From positions 744,001-808,000 of the forward strand of contig NZ_AP022873.1 of NCBI RefSeq assembly GCF_014701235.1: 64,000 nt of DNA, read 5' to 3'. Below, one piece after another: positions 1 to 7,664 of this stretch (positions are counted from its first letter, which is position 1; the number at the start of each line of letters is the position of its first letter). This DNA is from Dissulfurispira thermophila (lineage in GTDB: Bacteria > Nitrospirota > Thermodesulfovibrionia > Thermodesulfovibrionales > Dissulfurispiraceae). The notes beneath the pieces are model-generated. The model was not told the DNA's origin, did no database searches, and saw nothing but the letters and a program-made list of their open reading frames with translations. The position numbers and the translations under genes are program-made.

Positions 1-1359
1 AAGGCACTTTCCAATGGTGGTGAATATGCTGATATATTTATAGAACACAGAAAATCTACAGCTATTCAACTTGAGGATGACAAGATAGAAAAGGTTATCG
101 CGGGTTCTATTGTAGGTATCGGCATCAGACTTATATACAAAGCCAAGACTGCTTATGCATACAGCAATGATCTTTCTGAAAGTGTGCTTATGGATATTGC
201 TGACACAGTTAGTAAAGCAGCGGCAGATGCTGAGAGGGATATTGTTGTGAATATGAAGAGGAGATACCCTGAAACTACATTTATTATAAAGAAGTATCCT
301 GAAACAGTCCCTGTATCAGAGAAAATTGCCCTTGTTAAGATTGGAAATGATACTGCAAGAAAGTTCGATCCAAAAATTAAACAGGTTAATATAATGTACA
401 AAGATTCTATGCAGAAGATTAAGATATATACATCAGAGGGCTTTGTGTCTGAAGACGAAAGGGTCTACACACTGGGAGTAGTGCAAGTGATTGCTGCAGA
501 TGGAGAGATAATTCAGACAGGGTATGAGCCTGTCAGTGGACTGATGGGTTACGAACTCTTTGATGAAAATCCTATTGATATGGTTGCTCTTAAGGCTGCA
601 CAAAGGGCAGTGATGATGCTCAGAGCAAAAAGGGCACCCGGCGGGAGGATGTCTGTTGTTATTTCCTCCGAGGCAGGAGGTACCATGGTTCATGAGGCAA
701 TCGGGCATGGACTTGAGGCTGACTTAGCCCAACAAGGGCTTTCTGTATATTCAAGAAAGGTCGGTCAACAGGTAGCTTCTGCTGCAGTTACAGTTATAGA
801 TGACGCAACCCTTCCTAACAAAAGGGGGTCTTTTTCTTTTGATGACGAAGGAACTCCATCCAGAAGGAATATTCTCGTAAAGGAAGGAATATTGCAAGGC
901 TATATGTATGATAAGTACACAGCCATGATTGACGGGACTTTGTCCACAGGTAATGGCAGGAGAGAATCTTACGAGCATAAACCTGTCCCAAGAATGACTA
1001 ATACATTTATAGCTCCGGGAAAGCTCTCTTGCGATGAGATTATTGCATCAGTGAACAAGGGCTTGATGGTCAAAAAAATGGGTGGGGGACAGGTAAATAC
1101 AGTGACAGGTGATTTTGTATTTGAGGTTCAAGAAGGATATATTATCGAAAATGGAATGGTCGGTGAACCTGTAAGAGGTGCAACCCTTATTGGTAACGGT
1201 CCTGAGATTTTAATGTCTATAGATATGGTTGCATCTGATATCGGATTCTCTGTGGGCACTTGCGGAAAGGATGGACAAGGCGTGCCTGTATCTGATGCCA
1301 TGCCTACCATTAGAATTCCAGAAATGGTAGTAGGAGGTGAGATTAGCTCAATATCTTAA
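1..1359 (+). CDS. tldD: TldD-type metalloprotease, 5' end missing
   Basis: The reading frame is open from the first base and ends at 1359, so the true start lies upstream of the window. The protein belongs to the TldD/PmbA family. In E. coli TldD works with TldE/PmbA in peptide processing (microcin B17 maturation, CcdA turnover). The zinc motif is visible as HEAIGHGLEAD near bases 691-720, the HExxxH form typical of TldD rather than TldE. The C-terminal glycine-rich region (GGGQVNTVTGDF, RGATLIGNGPEIL) also fits. The family is usually about 450-480 residues, so little is missing. Its pmbA/tldE partner is not in the window. Confidence 0.93.
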   Translation, partial: KALSNGGEYADIFIEHRKSTAIQLEDDKIEKVIAGSIVGIGIRLIYKAKTAYAYSNDLSESVLMDIADTVSKAAADAERDIVVNMKRRYPETTFIIKKYPETVPVSEKIALVKIGNDTARKFDPKIKQVNIMYKDSMQKIKIYTSEGFVSEDERVYTLGVVQVIAADGEIIQTGYEPVSGLMGYELFDENPIDMVALKAAQRAVMMLRAKRAPGGRMSVVISSEAGGTMVHEAIGHGLEADLAQQGLSVYSRKVGQQVASAAVTVIDDATLPNKRGSFSFDDEGTPSRRNILVKEGILQGYMYDKYTAMIDGTLSTGNGRRESYEHKPVPRMTNTFIAPGKLSCDEIIASVNKGLMVKKMGGGQVNTVTGDFVFEVQEGYIIENGMVGEPVRGATLIGNGPEILMSIDMVASDIGFSVGTCGKDGQGVPVSDAMPTIRIPEMVVGGEISSIS

Positions 1360-1373
1360 CATTAGCCTTAACC
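1356..1373. repeat. hexanucleotide degenerate repeat
   Basis: Three consecutive six-base units of the form TTARCM (TTAACA, TTAGCC, TTAACC) overlap the tldD stop codon. Reverse-complement relatives occur at 18429-18479 and similar units at 6511-6528. Confidence 0.45.
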
Positions 1374-1497
1374 TACCTTTATTTGGTGTGGTAAATATTA
1401 CACACAATTGAAATTAATCAACACCTTTAATTTTCTATCCTTTTGTTTTGTATAAGTATTTATAATGGCATGTTATTTGCAAGCATTAAAATCCATA

Positions 1498-2397
1498 ATG
1501 AGACTCCAGAGGACAATAAAAAAAGAGACTACCTTCTATGGTATTGGTCTGCATACAGGCAAGTACGCAACAGTGAAGCTGAAACCTGCCTCCAGAGATA
1601 CAGGCATAATTTTCTACCGAGTAGATAAGGGTGCAATAATTCGAGCAAATATAGGTTCTGTTATTGACACGGCTTTTGCTACAACAATAGGTTTTGTTAA
1701 TGGTTCTGATGTGGTAAAGATAAAGACAGTAGAGCATCTGCTTGCTGCTATAGCTGGTCTTGGGATAGATAACCTTATTGTTGAAGTTGACGGACCTGAA
1801 ATTCCGATACTGGATGGAAGTTCTACACAGCTTGTTGGAATTATATTAGATGCAGGTATAGCAAAACAAGGTAAGAAGATGCCCTATATAAAGATAAAAA
1901 AACCTATTGTTTATGAGGATGCATATTCAAGGATTATAGTATTGCCATACGACGGCGTAAGAATATCGTACTGTATAAACTTCGGGCACCGAATACTAGG
2001 ACAGCAAGAACTCTCTATAGACATAAATGAAAAGACATTTGTGCAGGAGATAGCACCTGCCAGAACATTTGGGTTCCTTAGTGATGTGGAGAAACTCAGG
2101 GCAAACGGTCTTGCAAAGGGTGGCTCACTTGACAATGCAGTGATTGTGGGAGATAATGGTATTTTAAACGATGCAGGTCTGAGGTTTGAGGATGAGTTTG
2201 TAAGACATAAAGTTCTTGATTCTATTGGAGATTTGTCATTAATTGGGTTTCCTATACAAGGGCATATCATGCTTGAAAAGGCAGGTCATACAGCAAACAT
2301 AAATTTTCTAAAGAAGTTAATAACATCAGTTGACTCTTATAGCCTTATCTCATCAGAAGTTGACCATTTACCAAATCATGTTTTAAACTATAACTAA
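1498..2397 (+). CDS. lpxC: UDP-3-O-acyl-N-acetylglucosamine deacetylase
   Basis: LpxC catalyses the first committed step of lipid A synthesis: Zn-dependent removal of acetate from UDP-3-O-acyl-GlcNAc in the cytosol. Visible hallmarks are TVEHLLAA with the first zinc histidine, IPILDGSS, and the block KVLDSIGDL followed by GH around the remaining ligands and catalytic histidine. Length is 299 residues, normal for the family. I chose the ATG at 1498 (protein beginning MRLQRTIKKETTFYG) because family homology begins there; an in-frame ATG at 1465 would add 11 unmatched residues. No strong ribosome binding site is seen at either. It is followed by a strong hairpin terminator. Presence implies an LPS-bearing outer membrane. 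Confidence 0.95.
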   Translation: MRLQRTIKKETTFYGIGLHTGKYATVKLKPASRDTGIIFYRVDKGAIIRANIGSVIDTAFATTIGFVNGSDVVKIKTVEHLLAAIAGLGIDNLIVEVDGPEIPILDGSSTQLVGIILDAGIAKQGKKMPYIKIKKPIVYEDAYSRIIVLPYDGVRISYCINFGHRILGQQELSIDINEKTFVQEIAPARTFGFLSDVEKLRANGLAKGGSLDNAVIVGDNGILNDAGLRFEDEFVRHKVLDSIGDLSLIGFPIQGHIMLEKAGHTANINFLKKLITSVDSYSLISSEVDHLPNHVLNYN

Positions 2398-2404
2398 CAA
2401 AAAG

Positions 2405-2462
2405 AGGGAATACCCAAAATCTCAGTTTCCTCAAATATAAAATTGTCTTTTGGGTATTCCCT
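2405..2462. terminator. bidirectional hairpin terminator
   Basis: A perfect 15-bp inverted repeat (arms 2405-2419 and 2448-2462, AGGGAATACCCAAAA and its complement, 28-nt loop) lies between lpxC and the oppositely oriented lysine/alanine micropeptide genes. It probably ends transcription from both sides. Confidence 0.75.
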
Positions 2463-2492
2463 AATTTCTTGCTTTTTCTGTGAAAGCGATTG

Positions 2493-2573
2493 TTATTTCT
2501 TCTTTGCAGTCTTTTTTGCTGCAGTCTTCTTTGCTGCAGTCTTCTTTGCTGGAGCCTTCTTTGCTGTTGCCAT
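2493..2573 (-). CDS. 26-residue Lys/Ala micropeptide, histone H1-like
   Basis: On the minus strand an ATG at 2573 opens 26 codons ending in TAA at 2493. The peptide begins MATAKKAPAKKTAAKK, continues with (T/A)AAKK units and ends KKK. It consists only of Met, Ala, Lys, Thr and Pro. A near-perfect Shine-Dalgarno (AAAGGAGGTGA) sits five bases upstream of the ATG. The composition matches the PAKKA-type tails of bacterial histone H1-like DNA-binding proteins (HctA/AlgP type). A nucleic-acid-binding role is inferred only from composition. A second similar gene lies just upstream in the same orientation, and the lpxC-side hairpin terminates the unit. It is far shorter than standard gene finders accept, so it is probably unannotated. 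Confidence 0.72.
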   Translation of the reverse strand: MATAKKAPAKKTAAKKTAAKKTAKKK

Positions 2574-2617
2574 TAAGTTCACCTCCTTTCAATTCTAAAA
2601 TACCTTTAAAGCAGTTA

Positions 2618-2683
2618 TTATTTTTTCTTTGCGGCCTTTTTTGCCGGGGCCTTCTTTGCTGCTGCCTTTTTTGTTGCTGCCAT
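2618..2683 (-). CDS. 21-residue Lys/Ala micropeptide, histone H1-like
   Basis: ATG at 2683 on the minus strand opens 21 codons, beginning MAATKKAAAKKAPAKKAAK and ending in lysines before TAA. The ribosome binding site GGGAGGTGA is strong and six bases from the ATG. It is a shorter paralogue of the gene 44 bases downstream and has the same AAKK/APAKK repeat logic. A promoter-like pair (TTGACC, 17-base spacer, TAGATA) lies upstream at 2723-2751, so both peptides could be made from their own short transcript. Function is unknown. The basic composition suggests binding to DNA, RNA or polyphosphate. Confidence 0.7.
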   Translation of the reverse strand: MAATKKAAAKKAPAKKAAKKK

Positions 2684-2722
2684 GTTATTCACCTCCCTTC
2701 CTATCCCTTAAAGATATGGAAG

Positions 2723-2751
2723 TATCTATAAGGGAACTTTTAAAAGGTCAA
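2723..2751 (-). promoter_or_regulatory. sigma-70-like promoter of the micropeptide pair
   Basis: On the minus strand, -35 TTGACC (2746-2751) and -10 TAGATA (2723-2728) are separated by 17 bases. Predicted transcription starts about 33 bases before the first micropeptide ATG. It overlaps the stop codon of the upstream gene. Confidence 0.5.
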
Positions 2752-3293
2752 ACTCTTCCCAGCAATGTAATCCTTTTTTCTGCGAGGATGCGTTTTAAAG
2801 CAGCATCCTTTTTCTTTTTCTGCTTATATTCTGTTTCTTCAATTACTGTGCAATTTATCCTCTTGCCGAATTTTTTTTCTATGTCGTGTAAGCCGACTAA
2901 AAGTGTTGGGGTGAACGAACCAATTACGATTAAATCAACAGTTGGAGTATCTTCTCCTTCGGCATATGGTCCATAGATAAAGGCAGACTTTATGTCATTT
3001 GCCCGCAAGAGACTTTTTAGCGCACCTGGAAGGCCGAGTGATTTTGCTATAAGGTCTTTTAGCTCTGAAAACAGGGGGGAATTCTTATTTGCATGGAAGT
3101 ATTTTAGATTTGCAACTTTTTCACTTATTACAAGGCCCATTTCTTCGAGTTTGTCGAGTTCTCTTTTTACTCCTGATGGATTTTTTCTTAGAAGCTTTGC
3201 AATCTCTCTCACATAGAATTTTTCTTCAGGGCTGTTTAATAACAGCGCCAGAACATCGGCTCGTATAGATGATGAGAATAGACTTTTAAGCAT
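2748..3293 (-). CDS. winged-helix protein with nucleotidyltransferase-like domain
   Basis: A 181-residue cytosolic protein. Residues 1-80 form an ArsR/MarR-like winged helix (FYVREIAKLLRKNPSGVKRELDKLEE). The second half resembles a Pol-beta-type nucleotidyltransferase (AFIYGPYAEGED...VDLIVIG), but the usual GS-x-ARG start is altered to GPYAEG, so catalysis is doubtful. The family is known in bacteria and archaea as HTH-NTase proteins of unresolved function. I placed the start at 3293 (MLKSLFSSS). It has AAGGAG at proper spacing and a promoter at 3313-3341 whose predicted start lies just upstream; the longer frame from 3344 would begin before the promoter. It may regulate itself or the micropeptides downstream. 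Confidence 0.75.
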   Translation of the reverse strand: MLKSLFSSSIRADVLALLLNSPEEKFYVREIAKLLRKNPSGVKRELDKLEEMGLVISEKVANLKYFHANKNSPLFSELKDLIAKSLGLPGALKSLLRANDIKSAFIYGPYAEGEDTPTVDLIVIGSFTPTLLVGLHDIEKKFGKRINCTVIEETEYKQKKKKDAALKRILAEKRITLLGRV

Positions 3294-3312
3294 TCTTTCT
3301 CCTTTTAGAGAA

Positions 3313-3341
3313 AATATACAACATAATTTTCTTTTTGTCAA
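3313..3341 (-). promoter_or_regulatory. sigma-70-like promoter of the HTH-NTase gene
   Basis: Minus strand -35 TTGACA (3336-3341), 17-base spacer, -10 TATATT (3313-3318), near consensus. Predicted start is about 13 bases from the ATG at 3293, which supports that start codon. Confidence 0.65.
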
Positions 3342-3470
3342 CAAAAAAATTCATTTTTAAAACAAAAGTTGTTTTTTATAGAACATTCTATTTTTGAGAA
3401 CGATTGTTTAATAATTAGATTAGTTTATATTGCGGTCTTAAAGATGGCTTGACTAAAGGGATTTTAAAAA

Positions 3471-4067
3471 CTAAATATGTATTGCTCCGTGTCTGATGAT
3501 TTTCAGTGTATTGTCAGTTATGTCAACAATTGTAGAAGATAATCCCCCTTTTGTTTTGCCACCATCAATTATTAAATCAATATTTTCCCCGAAATAGTTA
3601 AACACCATAGATGCGCTGTCAGCAGGAGGCATACCAGATATATTTGCACTTGTTGAGGTTATCGGAAATTTAGCAGCCATAGCAAGTCTGAGGGCAAATG
3701 ATTCGCCGGGGATCCTTACTGCTACCTTATTTTCAGATACAATATATTCTGAAAGACCATGACGTGCACGGAAAAGGATAGTTAAAGGACCTGGCCAAAA
3801 TCTATCCATAAGCTCTATAGCAGAGGATGTAATTGTATCTGTTATTAGAGACAACTCATCTTTGCTACCTATGATTAATGGCATGGTCTTTTCTGTAGGT
3901 CTATTCTTTATTTCGTAAAGCCTTCTTAGTGCTGAATCTATATCGTATTTTACTCCGAGTCCATAAAATGTCTCTGTAGGATATGCGATGATTCCCCCAT
4001 TTTTGAGGATAGTAATGGCTTTATTTATTGCTTTGTCAAAGTTTTTGCTGGTGAGTTTTATTATCAT
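3471..4067 (-). CDS. tsaC: threonylcarbamoyl-AMP synthase
   Basis: A YrdC/Sua5-family enzyme that makes threonylcarbamoyl-AMP from threonine, bicarbonate and ATP, the first step of the tRNA t6A37 modification. The 198-residue single-domain length indicates the short TsaC form without the Sua5 tail. Visible family features are the N-terminal GGIIAYPTETFYGLG, the KxRPxxKxMPLI-like segment (KNRPTEKTMPLIIG), and TSTSANISG-PP (TSTSANISGMPPA). It overlaps the end of fliD by four bases (ATGA-type junction), so the two are translationally coupled. Its pathway partners tsaB and rimI lie together at 15.9-17.1 kb. Confidence 0.92.
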   Translation of the reverse strand: MIIKLTSKNFDKAINKAITILKNGGIIAYPTETFYGLGVKYDIDSALRRLYEIKNRPTEKTMPLIIGSKDELSLITDTITSSAIELMDRFWPGPLTILFRARHGLSEYIVSENKVAVRIPGESFALRLAMAAKFPITSTSANISGMPPADSASMVFNYFGENIDLIIDGGKTKGGLSSTIVDITDNTLKIIRHGAIHI

Positions 4068-5293
4068 CTGTTGAATGACTTGTAGACTACTTTTTCAGCC
4101 TTGATGTATTCATTTATGAACGTTCTGTAGATATCCTGTTGGTTAGGGATAATAGAGTCAATATAGCTGTTGACTGTTGTCTCCAGTTCTTCTGCAAGGG
4201 AATTGAGGGCAGTGGTTATATTGCTCAGATTCGAAATCATTGCATTATTCATTTTTCCGATATCAATAGACATGATATCCTTTGTGTCGAATTTAAACCC
4301 AATAGACTCAAGTGTTGAATTGTTATAAGTCTTTGCCTGTATGCCTGTGAGGGAGTTCCTCAAATAACCCACAGATGAGTCCCTTTTCATTATACTGCTT
4401 GTATCCCGAAGTTCATCTACTAATTTGACAGTATTATTATATGCCTCGACAAAGGAATTGAGCTTTTCGAATATCAGAGAGTTCTGATCTTCTGATACTG
4501 TAATATATACTGGGAATTTATCATCTTCTTTTAAGAGTTTCATGGTTATGCCGGTTATTGCATCTGTTATTTTGTTTTCGGCCTTTTCAAAGAAGTTGCT
4601 GTCTGCAAACAAAATAGCATTATAAGGAGGAGTGAACTCAGTCAAATTTTTTGCAGTGTTAGTATCATATGAAAGAGCGGAAAGGCCATTTAAGTCAGCA
4701 TTATTCAGATCATCATCAGATACAATTATGTTTATTTTATTTTCGTCACCACTATCTTTAGCTGATATCACGAGTCTGTAGCCTGATGTTTCTTTTAGCA
4801 GCGATGCATTTATATTGGCATTAGATGCATTCAAGGCATCTTTTATTCTGGAGAGTGTCTTTCTCGATTCCGTTATATCTAAATCGATTCCTATATTGTC
4901 TCCTATCCTTATGGTTAGTGTGCCTGTACCAACAACCGAGTTTTCATCGGGGTATATCTTTGAATAGAGGGTATGCGATTTTGCAGTTCTATCGACCTTT
5001 ACTGAATATAAACCTTCTGCTGCTGATGAGGATGCCGTGGCTGTTAAAATACCTTTGTCCGAGACCTCGGTCTTCATTATCTTGAGGGATTCTATTTTTA
5101 TGCCTTCGAGGCTTGTTTTAAGTTCTTCGAGGGAATTAAGGAGTTTGCCAAGGGCACTTATTTTAGTATTTGCTGCATCTTCCTTGGATTGGATGGACTT
5201 TATATAACTGCTTTTCTGAACCTGCGTGTATTTGCTGTAGATGGAATTGGTAAGGCTGAAATTTAAGAGAGATGTGTCAACTATAGAACTCAT
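4064..5293 (-). CDS. fliD: flagellar filament cap protein FliD
   Basis: FliD (HAP2) forms the pentameric cap that folds flagellin at the filament tip; it is exported by the flagellar type III system. At 409 residues it is somewhat short for the family. The N-terminal region contains the coiled-coil stretch followed by the characteristic segment that begins at SAAEGLYSVKVD and runs through GTLTIRIGD. The C-terminal region (LIFEKLNSFVEAYNNTVKLVDEL... ending in a helical tail) also matches FliD. No other flagellar structural gene is adjacent. It sits with tsaC, which is unusual. I saw no FliA-type promoter upstream. Confidence 0.9.
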   Translation of the reverse strand: MSSIVDTSLLNFSLTNSIYSKYTQVQKSSYIKSIQSKEDAANTKISALGKLLNSLEELKTSLEGIKIESLKIMKTEVSDKGILTATASSSAAEGLYSVKVDRTAKSHTLYSKIYPDENSVVGTGTLTIRIGDNIGIDLDITESRKTLSRIKDALNASNANINASLLKETSGYRLVISAKDSGDENKINIIVSDDDLNNADLNGLSALSYDTNTAKNLTEFTPPYNAILFADSNFFEKAENKITDAITGITMKLLKEDDKFPVYITVSEDQNSLIFEKLNSFVEAYNNTVKLVDELRDTSSIMKRDSSVGYLRNSLTGIQAKTYNNSTLESIGFKFDTKDIMSIDIGKMNNAMISNLSNITTALNSLAEELETTVNSYIDSIIPNQQDIYRTFINEYIKAEKVVYKSFNR

Positions 5294-5398
5294 CTAACAA
5301 ATCCTTCTTTAATATTAAAATTAGCATTATTCAAAAAATAATGCAATATTTTTGTGTACCTCGTTGACATCTGGTGAAAGCTTTTGTTAGCCTAAAAA

Positions 5399-6514
5399 GT
5401 GCTGACATCTATTCCTTCAAAAAAACAGCAGTTCGGTCATGTAGAAATCCCGCTTCAGAGAGTTCATATAGAACTTACAAATGTATGCGATTTTAACTGT
5501 GTATTCTGTCCAAAATCGGAAATGAAAAGGAAGTATGGTTATATGGATACCAGTCTTGCAAAGCGAATTATAGCTGAACTCAGAGAAAATAATATATGCG
5601 AAAAGATTACCTTTCATGTAATGGGTGAGCCAACTCTGCATCCTGAATTTTTTGATATCCTCTCATATGCTATTGATAGAGGTATAAAGATAGGGTTAAC
5701 AACCAACGGGGGTGGGCTCGGTGATGAGATTGGAAAAAGACTCTTAAACTATAATCTCTCCCAGATTGATGTCTCTTTGCAAACACCTGATGAGAAATCT
5801 TTTGCACTTAGGAAGGCTAAATCACTGACATTTGAAGAATATATTAATGGTATATTAGATTTTTTCTATTCTTATCATTTAAGACATAAAGATGCTATTT
5901 TTAAGTTTCGTTTTTTGAACACGAGATTCCGCAAAAGGCATATGGAAAAAAGGACAGGTCCTTTACATGTCATCTCATCAACAGGGGATTTGAGGAGTAC
6001 ATTCGGCTATTGGACAGGACGCATCTATGAAATGCTTGATGTTGATAAAGGTAAAAGGAATGCTGCACTGAAGGAAATAAATAAGCTTGTCTCTTATAAA
6101 TGGAATGTAGTAGAAATATATCCTAATATATTTTTTGAGACTTATATGCTTGAAGACTGGGGACATGCCTTTGGTGCCGAAAAGATATATGATGCATGGG
6201 CAGGATACTGTTTTGGCATGCGTGACCACTTCGGTATACTTTATAATGGTGATGTGACACTCTGTTGCGTGGATTTTGATGGCCGTACAAAAATAGGAAA
6301 TCTTAATGAGTCATCTTTAAAGGGAATTCTTTCATCAGATAAGTTAGGGGAAATTATAGAAGGTTTTAAGAAGTTTAGGGTTATCCATCCTCACTGTAAG
6401 CGATGTCTTGGGAGCAAATCAAGGGCATCGTGGCTCTTAAAGCCTATCGTATCTGTATTAGCTCTCAAGACCCTCAAACCATTTTTTTATTCGAAGACAA
6501 AACTCTATCTTTAA
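5399..6514 (+). CDS. radical SAM protein with SPASM-like C-terminus
   Basis: A 371-residue radical SAM enzyme. The [4Fe-4S] motif is C30-DFN-C34-VF-C37 (CxxxCxxC). The C-terminal part has extra cysteines (LCCVDFDGRTKIGNL, HCKRCLG) arranged as in SPASM/Twitch auxiliary-cluster domains, which often modify peptides or sugars. The start is a GTG at 5399. No later start precedes the cluster motif. The substrate cannot be inferred: no small precursor peptide gene is obvious beside it. It has its own intergenic region upstream, divergent from fliD. Confidence 0.8.
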   Translation: MLTSIPSKKQQFGHVEIPLQRVHIELTNVCDFNCVFCPKSEMKRKYGYMDTSLAKRIIAELRENNICEKITFHVMGEPTLHPEFFDILSYAIDRGIKIGLTTNGGGLGDEIGKRLLNYNLSQIDVSLQTPDEKSFALRKAKSLTFEEYINGILDFFYSYHLRHKDAIFKFRFLNTRFRKRHMEKRTGPLHVISSTGDLRSTFGYWTGRIYEMLDVDKGKRNAALKEINKLVSYKWNVVEIYPNIFFETYMLEDWGHAFGAEKIYDAWAGYCFGMRDHFGILYNGDVTLCCVDFDGRTKIGNLNESSLKGILSSDKLGEIIEGFKKFRVIHPHCKRCLGSKSRASWLLKPIVSVLALKTLKPFFYSKTKLYL

Positions 6515-6528
6515 CCTCAACCTTAATC
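6511..6528. repeat. hexanucleotide degenerate repeat
   Basis: Three units TTAACC, TCAACC, TTAATC begin at the stop codon of the radical SAM gene, followed by TGTCTT. This matches the reverse complement of the AAAGACAG-plus-hexamer context seen near 18447-18479. Confidence 0.4.
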
Positions 6529-6603
6529 TGTCTTTATAATATCTTGACAAATATATTCAAATATTCTTATATTTTTATATATCAATCCGGAGGTGAGGTT
6601 TCT

Positions 6604-6945
6604 ATGAGGGCATTAGGCAAAAGGATAGAACTTCTAAAAATCATTGCTCATCCTGTGAGGATAAAGATTCTTGAAGAGCTTACAAAAGGCGTAAAGTGCG
6701 TGAGTGACCTTGAGGAGTTCCTTGATATAAGCCAGCCAAAAGTATCCCAGCACCTTGCACTCTTAAGGCAATATGGAGTAATAGACTATTACATGGACGG
6801 AAGGCTCAGGTGCTATTTTCTCAAAGACCCGATAATCCCTGATATCCTTGAGATTCTAAAAAAAGACTACATTGAAGAACTTCCAGCACCTGCCTGCTGT
6901 CCAGTAACAAAAAAAGGCAAATATCCAGGTAAAAGGAGGCATTAA
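6604..6945 (+). CDS. ArsR-family transcriptional regulator
   Basis: A 113-residue winged-helix protein (HPVRIKILEEL, SQPKVSQHLALLRQYGVI) of the ArsR/SmtB family. The start at 6604 has GGAGGTGAGG upstream; a longer in-frame extension from 6403 lies inside the preceding gene. Cys near GVKCVSDL and a C-terminal CC pair (PAPACCP) could bind a metal or sense reactive sulfur, as in the related SqrR/BigR regulators. That is inference. It is the first gene of the dsrE/F/H-like operon: its TAA is directly followed by the next ATG, so it probably controls sulfur-relay expression. Confidence 0.88.
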   Translation: MRALGKRIELLKIIAHPVRIKILEELTKGVKCVSDLEEFLDISQPKVSQHLALLRQYGVIDYYMDGRLRCYFLKDPIIPDILEILKKDYIEELPAPACCPVTKKGKYPGKRRH

Positions 6946-7290
6946 ATGCAAAGGGAGATCGTGATGTTCCTTTCAACAACGCCTTATAGTTTTGAAAATA
7001 CCCACACCATATTCAAACTTGCAGATGCTGCATTAAAAAAGGGACAAAAAGTGAGGCTTATCGCCTCTGGTGATGGTGTTTTCTCAATTGTCAAAGGACA
7101 GGTTCCACGTGCATTATCCGCACTGGAAGATCTTGTTGGTAGAGGTCTCAAGGTTGATATATGAACTGGCTGTATGCAACTCCGCGGTCTTGCGGATGAG
7201 GATGCTGTCGAGGGCGGAGAGATGAGTTCTCTGAAAGGTCTCTTTAATGTAATCAAGGCAAATCCCATTTTTTTAAATTTCGGTGTATAG
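6946..7290 (+). CDS. DsrE-like protein, candidate selenoprotein (Sec73)
   Basis: The frame from ATG 6946 meets an in-frame TGA at 7162-7164 but continues 41 more codons to TAG at 7288-7290, giving 114 residues. The continuation keeps strong DsrE-family character: GLKVDI-U-TGCMQLRGLADED. The TGA falls where homologues carry the conserved cysteine before xxCxxRG, making a UxxC redox motif. A 5-bp hairpin with apical loop GGUCUU follows (7181-7196), resembling a bacterial SECIS. DsrE-like selenoproteins have been reported in other bacteria. DsrE/TusD proteins carry persulfide sulfur. Translation start has AAAGGAGG. The alternative is a nonsense mutation, since genes further downstream are decaying. 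No selenocysteine-machinery gene is in the window. Confidence 0.82.
7181..7196 (+). promoter_or_regulatory. SECIS-like hairpin after in-frame UGA
   Basis: Perfect 5-bp stem UCCGC/GCGGA closing the loop GGUCUU. The stem begins 16 bases after the UGA and the loop G lies about 22 bases after it, within the usual bacterial SECIS distance. The loop matches the GGUCU apical loop known from E. coli fdhF. Confidence 0.72.
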
Positions 7291-7300
7291 GGGGGAGTAT

Positions 7301-7654
7301 ATGGGAAGCATAAGCATAATCTTGAGAAGACCTCCATACGGCACTGTTGATGCACCGGAAGCAATCCGTCATGCCCTTGGAGGCATAATCGAGGACATGA
7401 GTGTGAGTTTGATACTCGTAGACGGAGGTGTGAATGTAGCACGAAAGGGGCAGGACATATCTAATACCGAATATTCAAGCATGGAGGCTGCAATTAAAGA
7501 TTGTATTGATATGGGCGTTGAAGTCTATGTTGATAAAGCATCCATAAAAGGTGAGCATCTTGAGGTCGAAAAACTCATAGATGGTGTGGTTATTACTGAT
7601 GAATTAGAGATTGCTGAGATTATAAAAAAAACAGATACAACCATGATTTTTTAG
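7301..7654 (+). CDS. DsrF/TusC-like sulfur relay protein
   Basis: A 117-residue DsrE/F-fold protein (SISIILRRPPYGTVDAPEAIRHALGG ... VSLILVDGGVNVARKGQD), the DsrF/TusC type found in DsrEFH heterohexamers that pass persulfide sulfur. The start at 7301 follows GGGGGAG at ideal spacing; an in-frame ATG at 7283 has no such signal. It lies 10 bases after the selenoprotein candidate and 10 before the DsrH-like gene. The set therefore forms a compact three-subunit operon. Confidence 0.85.
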   Translation: MGSISIILRRPPYGTVDAPEAIRHALGGIIEDMSVSLILVDGGVNVARKGQDISNTEYSSMEAAIKDCIDMGVEVYVDKASIKGEHLEVEKLIDGVVITDELEIAEIIKKTDTTMIF

Positions 7655-7664
7655 GGAGGAAATA

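Noticed and set aside
2480-2976. Plus-strand ORFs rich in Leu/Ser/Phe opposite the micropeptides
   Set aside because: They are antisense shadows of AAG/GCA-rich coding; no ribosome site, and the minus-strand ORFs have ideal ones.
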